Positions 23,709 through 32,224 of a stretch of 39,923 nt of DNA are shown here, one piece after another. This DNA comes from an uncultured Clostridia bacterium (lineage in GTDB: Bacteria > Bacillota > Clostridia > Christensenellales > UBA1242). The position numbers were made by a program, and so were the translations under genes. Where the stretch lies: NCBI GenBank assembly GCA_944372435.1, contig CALVZD010000008.1, positions 1-39,923 of the forward strand, given 5' to 3'. The notes under the pieces were generated by a model. That model saw nothing but the letters and a program-made list of their open reading frames with translations. It was not told the origin of the DNA and searched no databases. Each line of letters starts with the position of its first letter. Position 1 is the stretch's first letter.

Positions 23709-24545
23709 ATGGAAAATGAAGTTATCAAAGAGGAAAAAGCAAAGTCCACTAAAAAAAAGTTCGACAAAAATGAGTTTTTCAGAGTGCTCAAATTTGTCGG
23801 CTTTTCGATCTCTGCTGGCGTAATTCAAATTGCGTCATTCGAAATTTTGTATCATGCGATCAATTGGCTGTGGTGGCCAAGTTATCTTATTTCGATCATA
23901 TTGTCTGTGATCTGGAATTTCACTTTCAACCGAAAGTTCACCTTTCAGTCGGCAAACAACGTCTATGTCGCAATGGGCTGGACGCTGCTTTACTATGTCG
24001 CGTTCATTCCAGTTTCAGTTTTTGGCGGCGACGCACTTGAAAATATCGGCTGGCACGGAACGCTGGTCACCGTTCTCATGATGCTGCTCAATTTTGTCAC
24101 TGAATTTGCATGGCAAAGATATTTTGTGTTTAGAAAATCAATCAACACTAAGCCACTTTCAAAAACTGTCAATATGAAACTCCAAGGCGAGCCTTTTCAA
24201 AAAATCGCGAGTGGGCACAAAAAAGTGGAGATGCGGCTTTTTGACGACAAGCGCAAAGGTCTTCGAGTTGGCGACAAAATAGTTTTCACAAACGAGGCCG
24301 ACGAAACTCAAAAACTCAAAACCAAGATCACCAAACTCAACAAGTTTGCCTCTTTTGACGAGCTTTATGACTTTTACAAAGACAAAACGCTTCTCGGCTA
24401 TGCGGAGGGCGAAGAGGCATCGCCAAAGGATATGGAAAAATATTATCCACCTGAAAAGCAAAAAGACGGCGTTCTTGCAATTGAAATCGAGCTCGTTTCA
24501 AAACATTCAAATGGCGAGGCTTCAAAAGAGCAAAAACAATTGTAG
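23709..24545 (+). CDS. GtrA-like membrane protein fused to an ASCH domain
   Basis: The 278-residue frame has two parts. Residues about 24-140 are a GtrA domain with four membrane helices (KFVGFSISAGVIQ, FNRKFTFQ, then FVTEFAWQRYFVF). GtrA proteins are proposed flippases for undecaprenyl-linked sugars. Residues about 155-265 match the ASCH (PUA-like) fold: MKLQGEPFQKIASGHKKVEM, RLFDDKRKGLRVGDKIVF, and GVLAIEIELV at the end. ASCH domains bind RNA or modified nucleosides. The frame is continuous with no ribosome-binding site before the internal Met, so it is a genuine fusion. The YfhO gene follows, suggesting a shared glycolipid pathway. The role of a nucleic-acid-type domain on a flippase is unexplained. 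Confidence 0.85.
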   Translation: MENEVIKEEKAKSTKKKFDKNEFFRVLKFVGFSISAGVIQIASFEILYHAINWLWWPSYLISIILSVIWNFTFNRKFTFQSANNVYVAMGWTLLYYVAFIPVSVFGGDALENIGWHGTLVTVLMMLLNFVTEFAWQRYFVFRKSINTKPLSKTVNMKLQGEPFQKIASGHKKVEMRLFDDKRKGLRVGDKIVFTNEADETQKLKTKITKLNKFASFDELYDFYKDKTLLGYAEGEEASPKDMEKYYPPEKQKDGVLAIEIELVSKHSNGEASKEQKQL

Positions 24546-24555
24546 TTTAAAAAAT

Positions 24556-24586
24556 TCTGCTTGCAAAACGCGAGCGGATTTTTTTT
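24556..24586 (+). terminator. Terminator after the GtrA-ASCH gene
   Basis: TCTGCTTGC pairs with GCGAGCGGA (two G-T pairs) around AAAAC and is followed by eight T. Confidence 0.8.
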
Positions 24587-24596
24587 ACAAAGCATT

Positions 24597-24625
24597 TTGT
24601 TTTGCTAGGAGCGTTATGCTATACT
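24597..24625 (+). promoter_or_regulatory. Promoter of the YfhO gene
   Basis: TTGTTT (24597-24602), exactly 17 bases, then TATACT (24620-24625) preceded by TGC. It overlaps the upstream part of the longest open frame, which fixes the start at 24644. Confidence 0.8.
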
Positions 24626-24643
24626 TGGCTCAAAGAGGTGGAT

Positions 24644-27373
24644 ATGCAGGCTTTACAGGTCACAAACGAGAGCACCGAGCAGAAAGATGAGGCGCTCTCA
24701 AAAAAGAAGAAAATAAATTGGTGGAAAGTTTTGGAATATTCTCTTCCTGCACTGATCGCGCTGGGGATCTTCTTTTTTGCGATAGTGATTAAAGGCATTT
24801 ATCCTTTTGGCGGCAAACACATCGGCTACATCGACTATGACGACGGTTTGGTCCCAAGCTACACATATCTTTGGGATGTTTTGCACGGCAACGCCAACCT
24901 GTTTGTCGACTGGAATTTGGGCGGCGGAGGCAGTTTTATCACCTCAGCTGTCATAAACAGCTTTCTTTCTCCGATCAGCTGGCTTGTCGCAATATTTCCG
25001 CGAGAAGGTGTGATGTTTGGCGTGGCGTTTTTGGTGGTCATCAAGCTTATGCTTATGGCAACGACAGCTTACATCTGCTTCAAAAAATATTTTCCGCGCG
25101 TCAGCAAGTGGCTGCTGCTGCTTTACAGCTTGACCTGGACTTTTTCAGGCTGGACGCTTGTGCATTTCACAAACATAGGCTGGCTGGATATTATGATCCT
25201 GCTGCCGCTGCTTTTGATCTCCGCCAAAAAGCTCGTCGCAGAGGGCAAAATTTTGTGGACGGTGATCATACTTTCGTATATGCTGATGCTGTCATACTAT
25301 ATCTCCTACATGGTGCTGGTCGGAGTGGTCGTCATCGCAACAGTCTATGTTTGCACGCTTGCCGAAAACAAAAAGCGCACGGCATCCAGCCTGTTTTGGG
25401 CGATACTTGTCAGCATCCTTATCAGTGCGGTCGCGTTTATTCCGTCTTGCCTGACCTCGTTGCAGGCGCACAGGTTTGACGGCGAGGCAAGTGGAGCAAG
25501 TGGGCTTTTTGAAAACTTTTTCACCAAACTTTCGCTGCTTGTTATGTTTGCTCTGCCATTCGTCTTTTTTATGAAGCTTTTGTTCACTTACAAAAAAGAC
25601 AAAAAGGTTGTGCTGTTTTTTATGCTGAGTTTCATCATCTGCTCACTCGGCCTCATCATCGAACCTATCAATGAAATGTGGCACACGGGCAGCTATTATT
25701 CTTTTCCGTTCCGCTACTCTTTTGTCATCTTGCTTTTGATGATCTTCGGTTCGCTTTATTACATCGATAAATACATTTCAGTTCCTGAGCAAAGCGAAGT
25801 AAAACCACAAAAAAGCAAAAAAGTCAGCTGGTTTTGGGCACTTTTGCCACCGATTTTTGGCATGGCAATAATCGTGACGGTGATTTTGGCGATTTTTGCA
25901 ACAAACCTCATTCCTTACAGGCCGATGTCTTTCGGCAACGCGGTGCTGTATATCGTGACATTTGGTCTGACATATGGCGCGATCGAGCTTTTGCTTTTGA
26001 TAAAGTCCAAAAAACTCAAACTTGGCAACCTGCCAGGCGGAGCGCTCATCTTTGCGCTGTGTCTTGTTCAGATATTTTCGCTCACAGTCGGCTTTGTTGG
26101 CAACAGCTATCGCAACACAACTCAGCGCGTGACCAACGCCTTTAACATCGAAACCTCTCAGCTTGAAAGCGGCTACAAAATCAAAGACCGTGAGGCAGTT
26201 TACAATCACAACTTTGGGATGCTGATCTCCTATCCAACTCTTTCCACATGGATACACATTTCAAGCGAGGAGCAATTTCAAGCATACGACGCTCTCGGTT
26301 ACAATTCCAGCTCGACGATCTTGCTCTCATCCGGCGGCACGATGATGACGGACGCACTGCTCGGCAACAGGTATGTGCTTTCGCAAGAGCAGCTAAATCC
26401 AACCTATTATCGCCAAATCGATTCCTTCGAATTTGTCGAAGATGACTCGGACGAAAAAACTGAAGTTTTGCTTTACGAAACCGTTTTTGAAAGCTTTTCG
26501 TCTATTGCAACCAATGTCGATTTTGCTGGTTTGTTCGACGGGCAGGAGAGCTATTTCGACGCGCAAAACAAGCTCTTTCGCGCGCTTTATCAAACCGAAA
26601 ACGATGTCGTCACAAACCTTGGTGACATCACAATCGAAGAGTTTGAAAGCACCGAGCAACAGGTCAGTGAAGGTGAGTTTGAAAAAGGCTTCACAATCAC
26701 CTTGCAGGTGCCGACAGACAAAAACATCTATCTTGCAAGCCAAAACCTTCGACTTGACACCAAGATCGACGGCAAAGAGCGCACTCTCTATTCAGGTATC
26801 AACGACCTCGGCTTTGATGAGGACGGATCTGTAACACTGGTGGTGGAAAACCCTGACGGAAAATGGACGGCTGAGGACATTCGAAAGCGCATCACCTTTG
26901 GTGCATTCGACGCAGAGCTCTTCGTCACTGAGCACAGCGAATTGTCTGAGCAAAATCAGGCTCTCGTCAATTTTGACGGCTCGTCGCTGCAAATTTCTTA
27001 CAACAATGCGGAAAACTATCAATATCTCTTTGTGCCATATGTCAACCTCAAAAATATGTCCGGCATGCGGAATGGCGAAAGCGCAGAGGTTGCCTCCGCG
27101 TTTGGCGGCTTTATGATGGTGAGCTTGCAGCAAGGAGAAAACAGCATAACGCTTTCCTATCAGCCGCAATATCTTTCCATCTGTTTGATTGTCACTCTTG
27201 TCAGCCTTGCTATCTTTGTCATCTTCTCACTTCTCAACTGGAAGTTCGACCTTGCAAGCAAAAAGTGGGTGGTTTGGCCAGGTTTTGTTGGGGCTTGCCT
27301 TGTTTTGGCAGTCGTCGGCGTGCTGGTTTATCTCAAACCGTTTTTCTATGACTTTTTTGCAAGAATGTTTTAA
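24644..27373 (+). CDS. YfhO-family GT-C membrane protein
   Basis: This 909-residue protein has a short charged N-terminus and about a dozen membrane helices. A large extracytoplasmic region of about 300 residues follows, then one or two helices at the C-terminus. The first loop carries the family pattern YIDYDDGLVPSY followed by FVDWNLGGGGSF. In Bacillus and relatives, YfhO glycosylates lipoteichoic or wall polymers using undecaprenyl-phosphate sugars supplied by a CsbB-type transferase. The GtrA domain encoded just upstream would provide the flippase. AGAGGTGG before ATG 24644 and the promoter inside the longer frame decide the start. It acts at the outer face of the membrane. The sugar and polymer are unknown. 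Confidence 0.88.
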   Translation: MQALQVTNESTEQKDEALSKKKKINWWKVLEYSLPALIALGIFFFAIVIKGIYPFGGKHIGYIDYDDGLVPSYTYLWDVLHGNANLFVDWNLGGGGSFITSAVINSFLSPISWLVAIFPREGVMFGVAFLVVIKLMLMATTAYICFKKYFPRVSKWLLLLYSLTWTFSGWTLVHFTNIGWLDIMILLPLLLISAKKLVAEGKILWTVIILSYMLMLSYYISYMVLVGVVVIATVYVCTLAENKKRTASSLFWAILVSILISAVAFIPSCLTSLQAHRFDGEASGASGLFENFFTKLSLLVMFALPFVFFMKLLFTYKKDKKVVLFFMLSFIICSLGLIIEPINEMWHTGSYYSFPFRYSFVILLLMIFGSLYYIDKYISVPEQSEVKPQKSKKVSWFWALLPPIFGMAIIVTVILAIFATNLIPYRPMSFGNAVLYIVTFGLTYGAIELLLLIKSKKLKLGNLPGGALIFALCLVQIFSLTVGFVGNSYRNTTQRVTNAFNIETSQLESGYKIKDREAVYNHNFGMLISYPTLSTWIHISSEEQFQAYDALGYNSSSTILLSSGGTMMTDALLGNRYVLSQEQLNPTYYRQIDSFEFVEDDSDEKTEVLLYETVFESFSSIATNVDFAGLFDGQESYFDAQNKLFRALYQTENDVVTNLGDITIEEFESTEQQVSEGEFEKGFTITLQVPTDKNIYLASQNLRLDTKIDGKERTLYSGINDLGFDEDGSVTLVVENPDGKWTAEDIRKRITFGAFDAELFVTEHSELSEQNQALVNFDGSSLQISYNNAENYQYLFVPYVNLKNMSGMRNGESAEVASAFGGFMMVSLQQGENSITLSYQPQYLSICLIVTLVSLAIFVIFSLLNWKFDLASKKWVVWPGFVGACLVLAVVGVLVYLKPFFYDFFARMF

Positions 27374-27447
27374 TTTTAAAATAAATTCGAATTTATTATA
27401 AATTTTGTTAAAAAAAGCAAAAACAGAGAAAAAAATAATAGGCGTTA

Positions 27448-27520
27448 AATGAAAGAAAAAGTCAAAAACTTGGTGAAGATAGAAGATAAATCAAAGCCTA
27501 CCAATGGTAGAAAACAAATA
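27448..27520 (+). pseudogene. 3' remnant of a fourth ankyrin-family gene
   Basis: From AATGAAAGAAAAAG to TAGAAAACAAATAAAAACACC the sequence matches the last codons and 3' flank of the three ankyrin genes (NERKNLMLGEDRR and downstream). A small deletion shifts the frame, and nothing of the repeats survives upstream. It shows that the family once extended further left. Confidence 0.75.
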
Positions 27521-27549
27521 AAAACACCTTAAAGACAAAGGTGTTTTTG
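27520..27549 (+). terminator. Terminator of the remnant copy
   Basis: ACACCTT and AAGGTGT pair with a T run after. It is the same terminator as follows each ankyrin gene. Confidence 0.8.
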
Positions 27550-27614
27550 ATATTAATTTTTAAATTGTAAAAACAAACAGAATTTTTATAAGATAAAGAT
27601 TTTAATTTTTAGTA

Positions 27615-27643
27615 TTGACAAATGAACAAAGATGTGATACATT
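27615..27643 (+). promoter_or_regulatory. Promoter of ankyrin gene 1
   Basis: A perfect TTGACA (27615-27620), 17 bases, then TACATT (27638-27643). The same promoter stands before genes 2 and 3. Confidence 0.85.
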
Positions 27644-27665
27644 GTGTTTATCAAATGGAGGGAAA

Positions 27666-29333
27666 ATGAAAAACGTTATTGATGCAATCGAAATACTTAT
27701 AAAAGAAGATAAAGCAGAAGCAGAGAAATACTTAATCAGCTACCTTTCAGACCTGGATGAAAAGGGCAGTAAAGATGAAGAATTGTTAAAAATGAAATCT
27801 TCTGATGACAAAACATTGACAGATCTTGCTATTTCAAACGAAATGCAGGGCCTTTTGTGTTTGATAGTAGAGAAATATACAAACCTTGCAAAAGTGCAAG
27901 ATAAAAACGGCGAAACCTTTTTGCATAAGGCGGCAAACAGACGTTTTTCAGCTGTTTTAATTAAAGCGTTAGAAGTGGATCCAAGCCTTGCGAAAATGCA
28001 AAATGAAAGTGGCAAAACCTTTTTGCATAAGGCAACAGGCAAATATCTTTCAGATGTTTTAATTAAAGCATTAGAAGTCGATTCGGAGCTTGCAAAAATA
28101 CAAGATAACGAAAAATGCACCTTTTTGCATTATGCGGCAAAGAAAAGACTTTCAAACGTTTTAATCAAAGCGTTAGAAGTTGATTCTAATCTTGCAAAAT
28201 TACAAGAAGACAGATATGGCGAAACCTTTTTGCATATTGCGGTAGAGAAAGGCCTTTCAGACGTTTTAATTAAAACATTAGAAATTGATCCGGAGCTTAC
28301 AAAAATACGAAGTAAATATGCTAACGACACCATTTTGAATTATGTGGTAAAGAAAAGACTTTCAAACGTTTTAATCAAAGCGTTAGAAGTTGATTCTAAT
28401 CTTGCAAAACTGCAAGATAAGTATGGCCCCTCCTTTTTGCATGATGTTGCTCGGAATTGGCAAAAGCCTTCAAGTATTTTAATCAAAGCATTAGAAGTTG
28501 ATCCGGAGCTTACAAAAATACGAAGTAAAGATGGTAACTACACCTTTTTGCATTATGCGGCAGAGAGAGGCCTTTCAGAAGTATTAATCAAAGCGTTAGA
28601 AGTTGATTCTAATCTTGTAAAATTACGAGACAGATATGGCAACACCTTTTTGCATACGGCGGCAGAGGAAGGTCTTTCAGACGTTTTAATTAAAGCATTA
28701 GAAATTGATCCGGAGCTTCTAAAAATACAAAACGTATTTGGCCAGACCTTTATGTATTTTGCGGCAAAGAAAAGGCTTTCAAACGTTTTAATCAAAGCGT
28801 TAGAAGTTAATCCGGAGCTTTCAAAACCACCACTAAATATATATACTATCACCTTTTTGCATCAGGCGGCAGAGAGAGGCCTTTCAGAAGTATTAATCAA
28901 AGCATTAGATGTTGATCCGAGCCTTGCAAAAATACAAAGATGCGATGGCGAAACCTTTTTGCATTGTGCGGCAGAGAGAGGTCTTTCAGAAGTATTAATC
29001 AAAGCGTTAGAAGTTGATCCGGAGTTCGCAAAAATACATAATAAATTTGGCGACACCTTTTTGCATGAGGCGGCAGAGAAAGGACTTTCAGATGTTTTAA
29101 TAAAAGCATTAGAAATAAATCCGGAACTTTTAACAATTAAAACTGAAGAAGGGCAATCGGTTTTGGATTTAGCAAGGGAGACGTCTTCTAAAAGAGGGTG
29201 TAAAGCAGACTTTTCGGAATTTTTCAAACTTACTGACCCAATGTATCAAAAAGAAGAGCAAGAGAAATTGCAAAATGCAAGAGATCTTTTAAATGAAAGA
29301 AAAAATCTAATGCTTGGTGAAGATAGAAGATAA
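27666..29333 (+). CDS. Ankyrin-repeat protein 1 (twelve repeats)
   Basis: The 555-residue protein has an N-terminal helical cap of about 75 residues (MKNVIDAIEILIKEDKAEAE onward). About twelve 33-36-residue repeats follow, of the form GxTFLHxAAxxGLSxVLIKA with LEVDPxLAKIQ between. This is an ankyrin pattern in which TPLHxAA is TFLHxAA. A divergent capping repeat (GQSVLDLARETSS) and a charged tail complete it. There is no signal peptide or membrane helix, so it is a cytosolic binding scaffold. GGAGGGAAA before ATG 27666 sets the start. The upstream TTG lies inside the -35 box. The partner is unknown. Confidence 0.85.
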   Translation: MKNVIDAIEILIKEDKAEAEKYLISYLSDLDEKGSKDEELLKMKSSDDKTLTDLAISNEMQGLLCLIVEKYTNLAKVQDKNGETFLHKAANRRFSAVLIKALEVDPSLAKMQNESGKTFLHKATGKYLSDVLIKALEVDSELAKIQDNEKCTFLHYAAKKRLSNVLIKALEVDSNLAKLQEDRYGETFLHIAVEKGLSDVLIKTLEIDPELTKIRSKYANDTILNYVVKKRLSNVLIKALEVDSNLAKLQDKYGPSFLHDVARNWQKPSSILIKALEVDPELTKIRSKDGNYTFLHYAAERGLSEVLIKALEVDSNLVKLRDRYGNTFLHTAAEEGLSDVLIKALEIDPELLKIQNVFGQTFMYFAAKKRLSNVLIKALEVNPELSKPPLNIYTITFLHQAAERGLSEVLIKALDVDPSLAKIQRCDGETFLHCAAERGLSEVLIKALEVDPEFAKIHNKFGDTFLHEAAEKGLSDVLIKALEINPELLTIKTEEGQSVLDLARETSSKRGCKADFSEFFKLTDPMYQKEEQEKLQNARDLLNERKNLMLGEDRR

Positions 29334-29361
29334 ATCAAAGCCTGCCAATGGTAGAAAACAA

Positions 29362-29393
29362 ATAAAAACACCTTTAAGACAAAGGTGTTTTTT
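29362..29393 (+). terminator. Terminator of ankyrin gene 1
   Basis: ACACCTTT and AAAGGTGT form the stem around AAGAC, followed by a T run. Confidence 0.9.
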
Positions 29394-29459
29394 GATATTA
29401 ATTTTTATATTGTAAAAACAAACAGAATTTTTAATAGGTCAAGATTTTAATTTTTAGTA

Positions 29460-29488
29460 TTGACAAATGAACAAAGATGTGATACATT
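29460..29488 (+). promoter_or_regulatory. Promoter of ankyrin gene 2
   Basis: TTGACA (29460-29465) and TACATT (29483-29488) are 17 bases apart, the same as for gene 1. Confidence 0.85.
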
Positions 29489-29510
29489 GTGTTTATCAAA
29501 TGGAGGGAAA

Positions 29511-30659
29511 ATGAAAAACGTTATCGATGAAATCCAAATGCTTATAAAAGAAGACAAAGCAGAAGCAGAGAAATACTTAATTGGCTACTTTTCAGAATTG
29601 GATGAAAAGGGCAGTAAAGATGAAGAATTGTTAAAAATGAAATCTTCTGATGACAAAACATTGATAGATTTGGCTATTTCAAACAAAATGCAGGGCCTTT
29701 TATGTTTGATAGTAGAGAAATATACAAATCTTGCCAAAGTGCAAGATAAAGATGGCGAAACCTTTTTGCATTATGCGGCAAAGAAAAGACTTTCAAACGT
29801 TTTAATCAAAGCGTTAGAAGTTGATTCTAATCTTGCAAAATTACAAGACAAATATGGCTGGACCTTTTTGCATAAGGCAACAAACAAAGGTCTTTCAGAC
29901 GTTTTAATTAAAGCATTAGAAGTCGATTCGGAGCTTGCAAAAATACAAGATAACGAAAAATGCACTTTTTTGCATCATGCGGCTTGGCAAAAGCTTTCAA
30001 GTGTTTTGATCAAAGCATTAAAAGTTGATTCTAATCTTGCAAAAGTGCAAGAAAGAAATACTGATAGAACTTTTTTGCATATTGCAGCAGGCAAAAGTCT
30101 TTCAGACGTTTTAATTAAAGCATTAGAAATTGATCCGGAGCTTGCAAAAATACAAGATGATAATGGTGATACATTTTTGCATAAGGCGGCGAACGGAGGT
30201 TTTTCAGACGTTTTAATTAAAGCATTAGAAATTGATCCGGAGCTTGCAAAAATACGAAGTAAATATAATAACGGTAACACCTTTTTGCATTATGCGGCAT
30301 TGAATGATCTTTCAAACGTTTTAATAAAAGCATTAGAAGTTGATCCAAGTATTGCTAAAATACAAGATTATCGTGGCTACACCTTTTTGCATTATGCGGC
30401 GGAGGAAGGTTTCGCAAATGTTCTGATCAAAGCATTAGATACAAATCCAGAACTTTTAACAATTAAAACTGACAAAGGACAATCGGTTTTGGGTTTAGCA
30501 AGGGAGAGGGCATCTGAAAGAGATCGCAAACCAGACTTTTCTGAATTTTTTGACCTTGTTGACAAAATGCATCTAAAAGAAGTGCCAGAAAGTATTAAAA
30601 ATGTAAGAGATCTTTTAAATGAAAGAAAAAATCTAATGCTTGGTGAAGATAGAAGATAA
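29511..30659 (+). CDS. Ankyrin-repeat protein 2 (seven repeats)
   Basis: The 382-residue paralogue has the same N-terminal cap, apart from small changes, and the same C-terminal NERKNLMLGEDRR. It has seven full repeats plus the capping repeat GQSVLGLARERAS. Its second and third repeats closely match repeats 2-3 of protein 1 (SELAKIQDNEKCTFLH). So the difference in length comes from gain or loss of whole repeats. It has its own promoter and terminator and is cytosolic. Confidence 0.85.
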   Translation: MKNVIDEIQMLIKEDKAEAEKYLIGYFSELDEKGSKDEELLKMKSSDDKTLIDLAISNKMQGLLCLIVEKYTNLAKVQDKDGETFLHYAAKKRLSNVLIKALEVDSNLAKLQDKYGWTFLHKATNKGLSDVLIKALEVDSELAKIQDNEKCTFLHHAAWQKLSSVLIKALKVDSNLAKVQERNTDRTFLHIAAGKSLSDVLIKALEIDPELAKIQDDNGDTFLHKAANGGFSDVLIKALEIDPELAKIRSKYNNGNTFLHYAALNDLSNVLIKALEVDPSIAKIQDYRGYTFLHYAAEEGFANVLIKALDTNPELLTIKTDKGQSVLGLARERASERDRKPDFSEFFDLVDKMHLKEVPESIKNVRDLLNERKNLMLGEDRR

Positions 30660-30688
30660 ATCAAAGCCTACCAATGGTAGAAAACAAA

Positions 30689-30719
30689 TAAAAACACCTT
30701 TAAGACAAAGGTGTTTTTT
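30689..30719 (+). terminator. Terminator of ankyrin gene 2
   Basis: The same ACACCTTT/AAAGGTGT hairpin with T run as after gene 1. Confidence 0.9.
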
Positions 30720-30785
30720 GATATTAATTTTTATATTGTAAAAACAAACAGAATTTTTAATAGGTCAAGATTTTAATTTTTAGTA

Positions 30786-30814
30786 TTGACAAATGAACAA
30801 AGATGTGATACATT
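30786..30814 (+). promoter_or_regulatory. Promoter of ankyrin gene 3
   Basis: TTGACA (30786-30791) and TACATT (30809-30814) with 17 bases between, identical to the promoters of genes 1 and 2. Confidence 0.85.
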
Positions 30815-30836
30815 GTGTTTATCAAATGGAGGGAAA

Positions 30837-31976
30837 ATGAAAAACGTTATCGATGAAATCCAAATGCTTATAAAAGAAGACAAAGCAGAAGCAGAGAAAT
30901 ACTTAATTGGCTACTTTTCAGAATTGGATGAAAAGGGCAGTAAAGATGAAGAATTGTTAAAAATGAAATCTTCTGATGACAAAACATTGATAGATTTGGC
31001 TATTTCAAACAAAATGCAGGGCCTTTTATGTTTGATAGTAGAGAAATATACAAATCTTGCCAAAGTGCAAGATAACAAAGGCTACACTATTTTACATTAT
31101 GCGGCTCGGGAAGGTCTTTCAGCTGTTTTAATTAAAGCATTAGAAATTGATCCGGAGCTTGCAAAAATACAAGATCATGAAGGCAAAACCTTTTTGCATT
31201 ATGCGGCAGAGGAAGGTTTTTCAGACGTTTTAATTAAAGCGTTAGAAGTTGATTCTAATCTTGTAAAATTACAAGACAGATATGGCAAAACCTTTTTGTA
31301 TGTTGCGACAGAGGAAGGTCTTTCAGACGCTTTAATTAAAGCGTTAGAAGTTGATTCTAATCTTGCAAAACTACAAAATATATTTGGCAGAACCTTTTTG
31401 CATAGGGCGGCGAGGAGAGGTCTTTCAGACGTTTTAATTAAAGCATTAGAAATTGATCCGGAGCTTGCAAAAATACAAGATAATGAAGGCAAAACCTTTT
31501 TGCATTATGCGGCAGAGGAAGATTTTTCAGACGTTTTAATTAAAGCGTTAGAAGTTGATTCTAATCTTGCAAAACTACAAAACATATATGGCGAAACCTT
31601 TTTGTATGTTGCGACAAAGAAAGGACGTTCAGACGTTTTAATAAAAGCGTTAGAAGTTGATCCGAGCTTTGCAAAGGTTCAAGATGAAAAAGGCAAGACT
31701 TTTTTGCATGATGCGGCAGATAGAGGCTTTATTGGTGTTTTAAGCATAGCATTAAAAATAAATCCAGAACTTTTAACAATTAAAAATAAAAAAGGACAAT
31801 CGGTTTTGGATTTAGCAAGGGAGACGTCATCTAAAAGAGGTCGTGAAGCAGCCTTTTCTGAATTTTTCAAACTTGCTGACCCGATGTATCAAAAAGAAGT
31901 GCAAGAGAAATTTCAAAATGCAAGAGATCTTTTAAATGAAAGAAAAAATCTAATGCTTGGTGAAGATAGAAGATAA
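30837..31976 (+). CDS. Ankyrin-repeat protein 3 (seven repeats)
   Basis: The 379-residue paralogue's first 75 or so residues are the same as in protein 2. Repeats 1-3 and 4-6 are copies of one another (PELAKIQDxEGKTFLHYAAE, then TFLYVAT), so a block of three repeats, about 306 bases, was duplicated. Repeat 7 and the cap (GQSVLDLARETSSKRG) match protein 1. It is cytosolic with no enzymatic domain. It has its own promoter and terminator. Confidence 0.85.
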   Translation: MKNVIDEIQMLIKEDKAEAEKYLIGYFSELDEKGSKDEELLKMKSSDDKTLIDLAISNKMQGLLCLIVEKYTNLAKVQDNKGYTILHYAAREGLSAVLIKALEIDPELAKIQDHEGKTFLHYAAEEGFSDVLIKALEVDSNLVKLQDRYGKTFLYVATEEGLSDALIKALEVDSNLAKLQNIFGRTFLHRAARRGLSDVLIKALEIDPELAKIQDNEGKTFLHYAAEEDFSDVLIKALEVDSNLAKLQNIYGETFLYVATKKGRSDVLIKALEVDPSFAKVQDEKGKTFLHDAADRGFIGVLSIALKINPELLTIKNKKGQSVLDLARETSSKRGREAAFSEFFKLADPMYQKEVQEKFQNARDLLNERKNLMLGEDRR

Positions 31977-32006
31977 ATCAAAGCCTACCAATGGTAGAAA
32001 ACAAAT

Positions 32007-32036
32007 AAAAACACCTTAAAAATTAAGGTGTTTTTT
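32007..32036 (+). terminator. Terminator of ankyrin gene 3
   Basis: ACACCTTAA and TTAAGGTGT pair, followed by a T run. The loop differs from the other copies. Confidence 0.88.
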
Positions 32037-32120
32037 ATTAAGAATTTTTTATAAAAATCAAAGTTGTAGTTATAACAGAAAACGAATTCACAAAACTAGA
32101 ATTAGAAATAAGGTTTGATT

Positions 32121-32215
32121 GTTTTAATGTATGTCTTAAATCCTTTAACTATTTTAATGTATTTTAATTCTTTGACTATTTTAATATATGTTTTAATTCT
32201 TTTAACAATTGTTTT
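32121..32215. repeat. Imperfect A/T-rich tandem repeat, three units
   Basis: TTTTAATGTAT, then TTAA and TCCTTTAACTA-like words recur about every 27-31 bases, three times, just downstream of the alcohol dehydrogenase gene. No gene is seen in 32037-32224. Confidence 0.5.
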
Positions 32216-32224
32216 AAGCGTAGA

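Larger units (their letters stand above)
29334..29510 (+). repeat. Duplicated spacer between ankyrin genes 1 and 2
   Basis: The 177 bases from the stop of gene 1 to the ATG of gene 2 are virtually identical to 30660-30836 between genes 2 and 3. They carry the terminator, an A/T stretch and the promoter. They make a ready substrate for homologous recombination. Confidence 0.9.
30660..30836 (+). repeat. Duplicated spacer between ankyrin genes 2 and 3
   Basis: This is a near-identical copy of 29334-29510. Identity continues into the first 190 or so bases of the following gene. Confidence 0.9.

Noticed and set aside
24602..24643. Longer start for the YfhO protein
   Set aside because: The promoter -10 box TATACT lies inside this extension, and AGAGGTGG precedes the ATG at 24644.
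27615..27665. Upstream TTG starts for the ankyrin genes (also 29460 and 30786)
   Set aside because: The TTG is the first half of the TTGACA -35 box. The ATG 51 bases later has GGAGGG.
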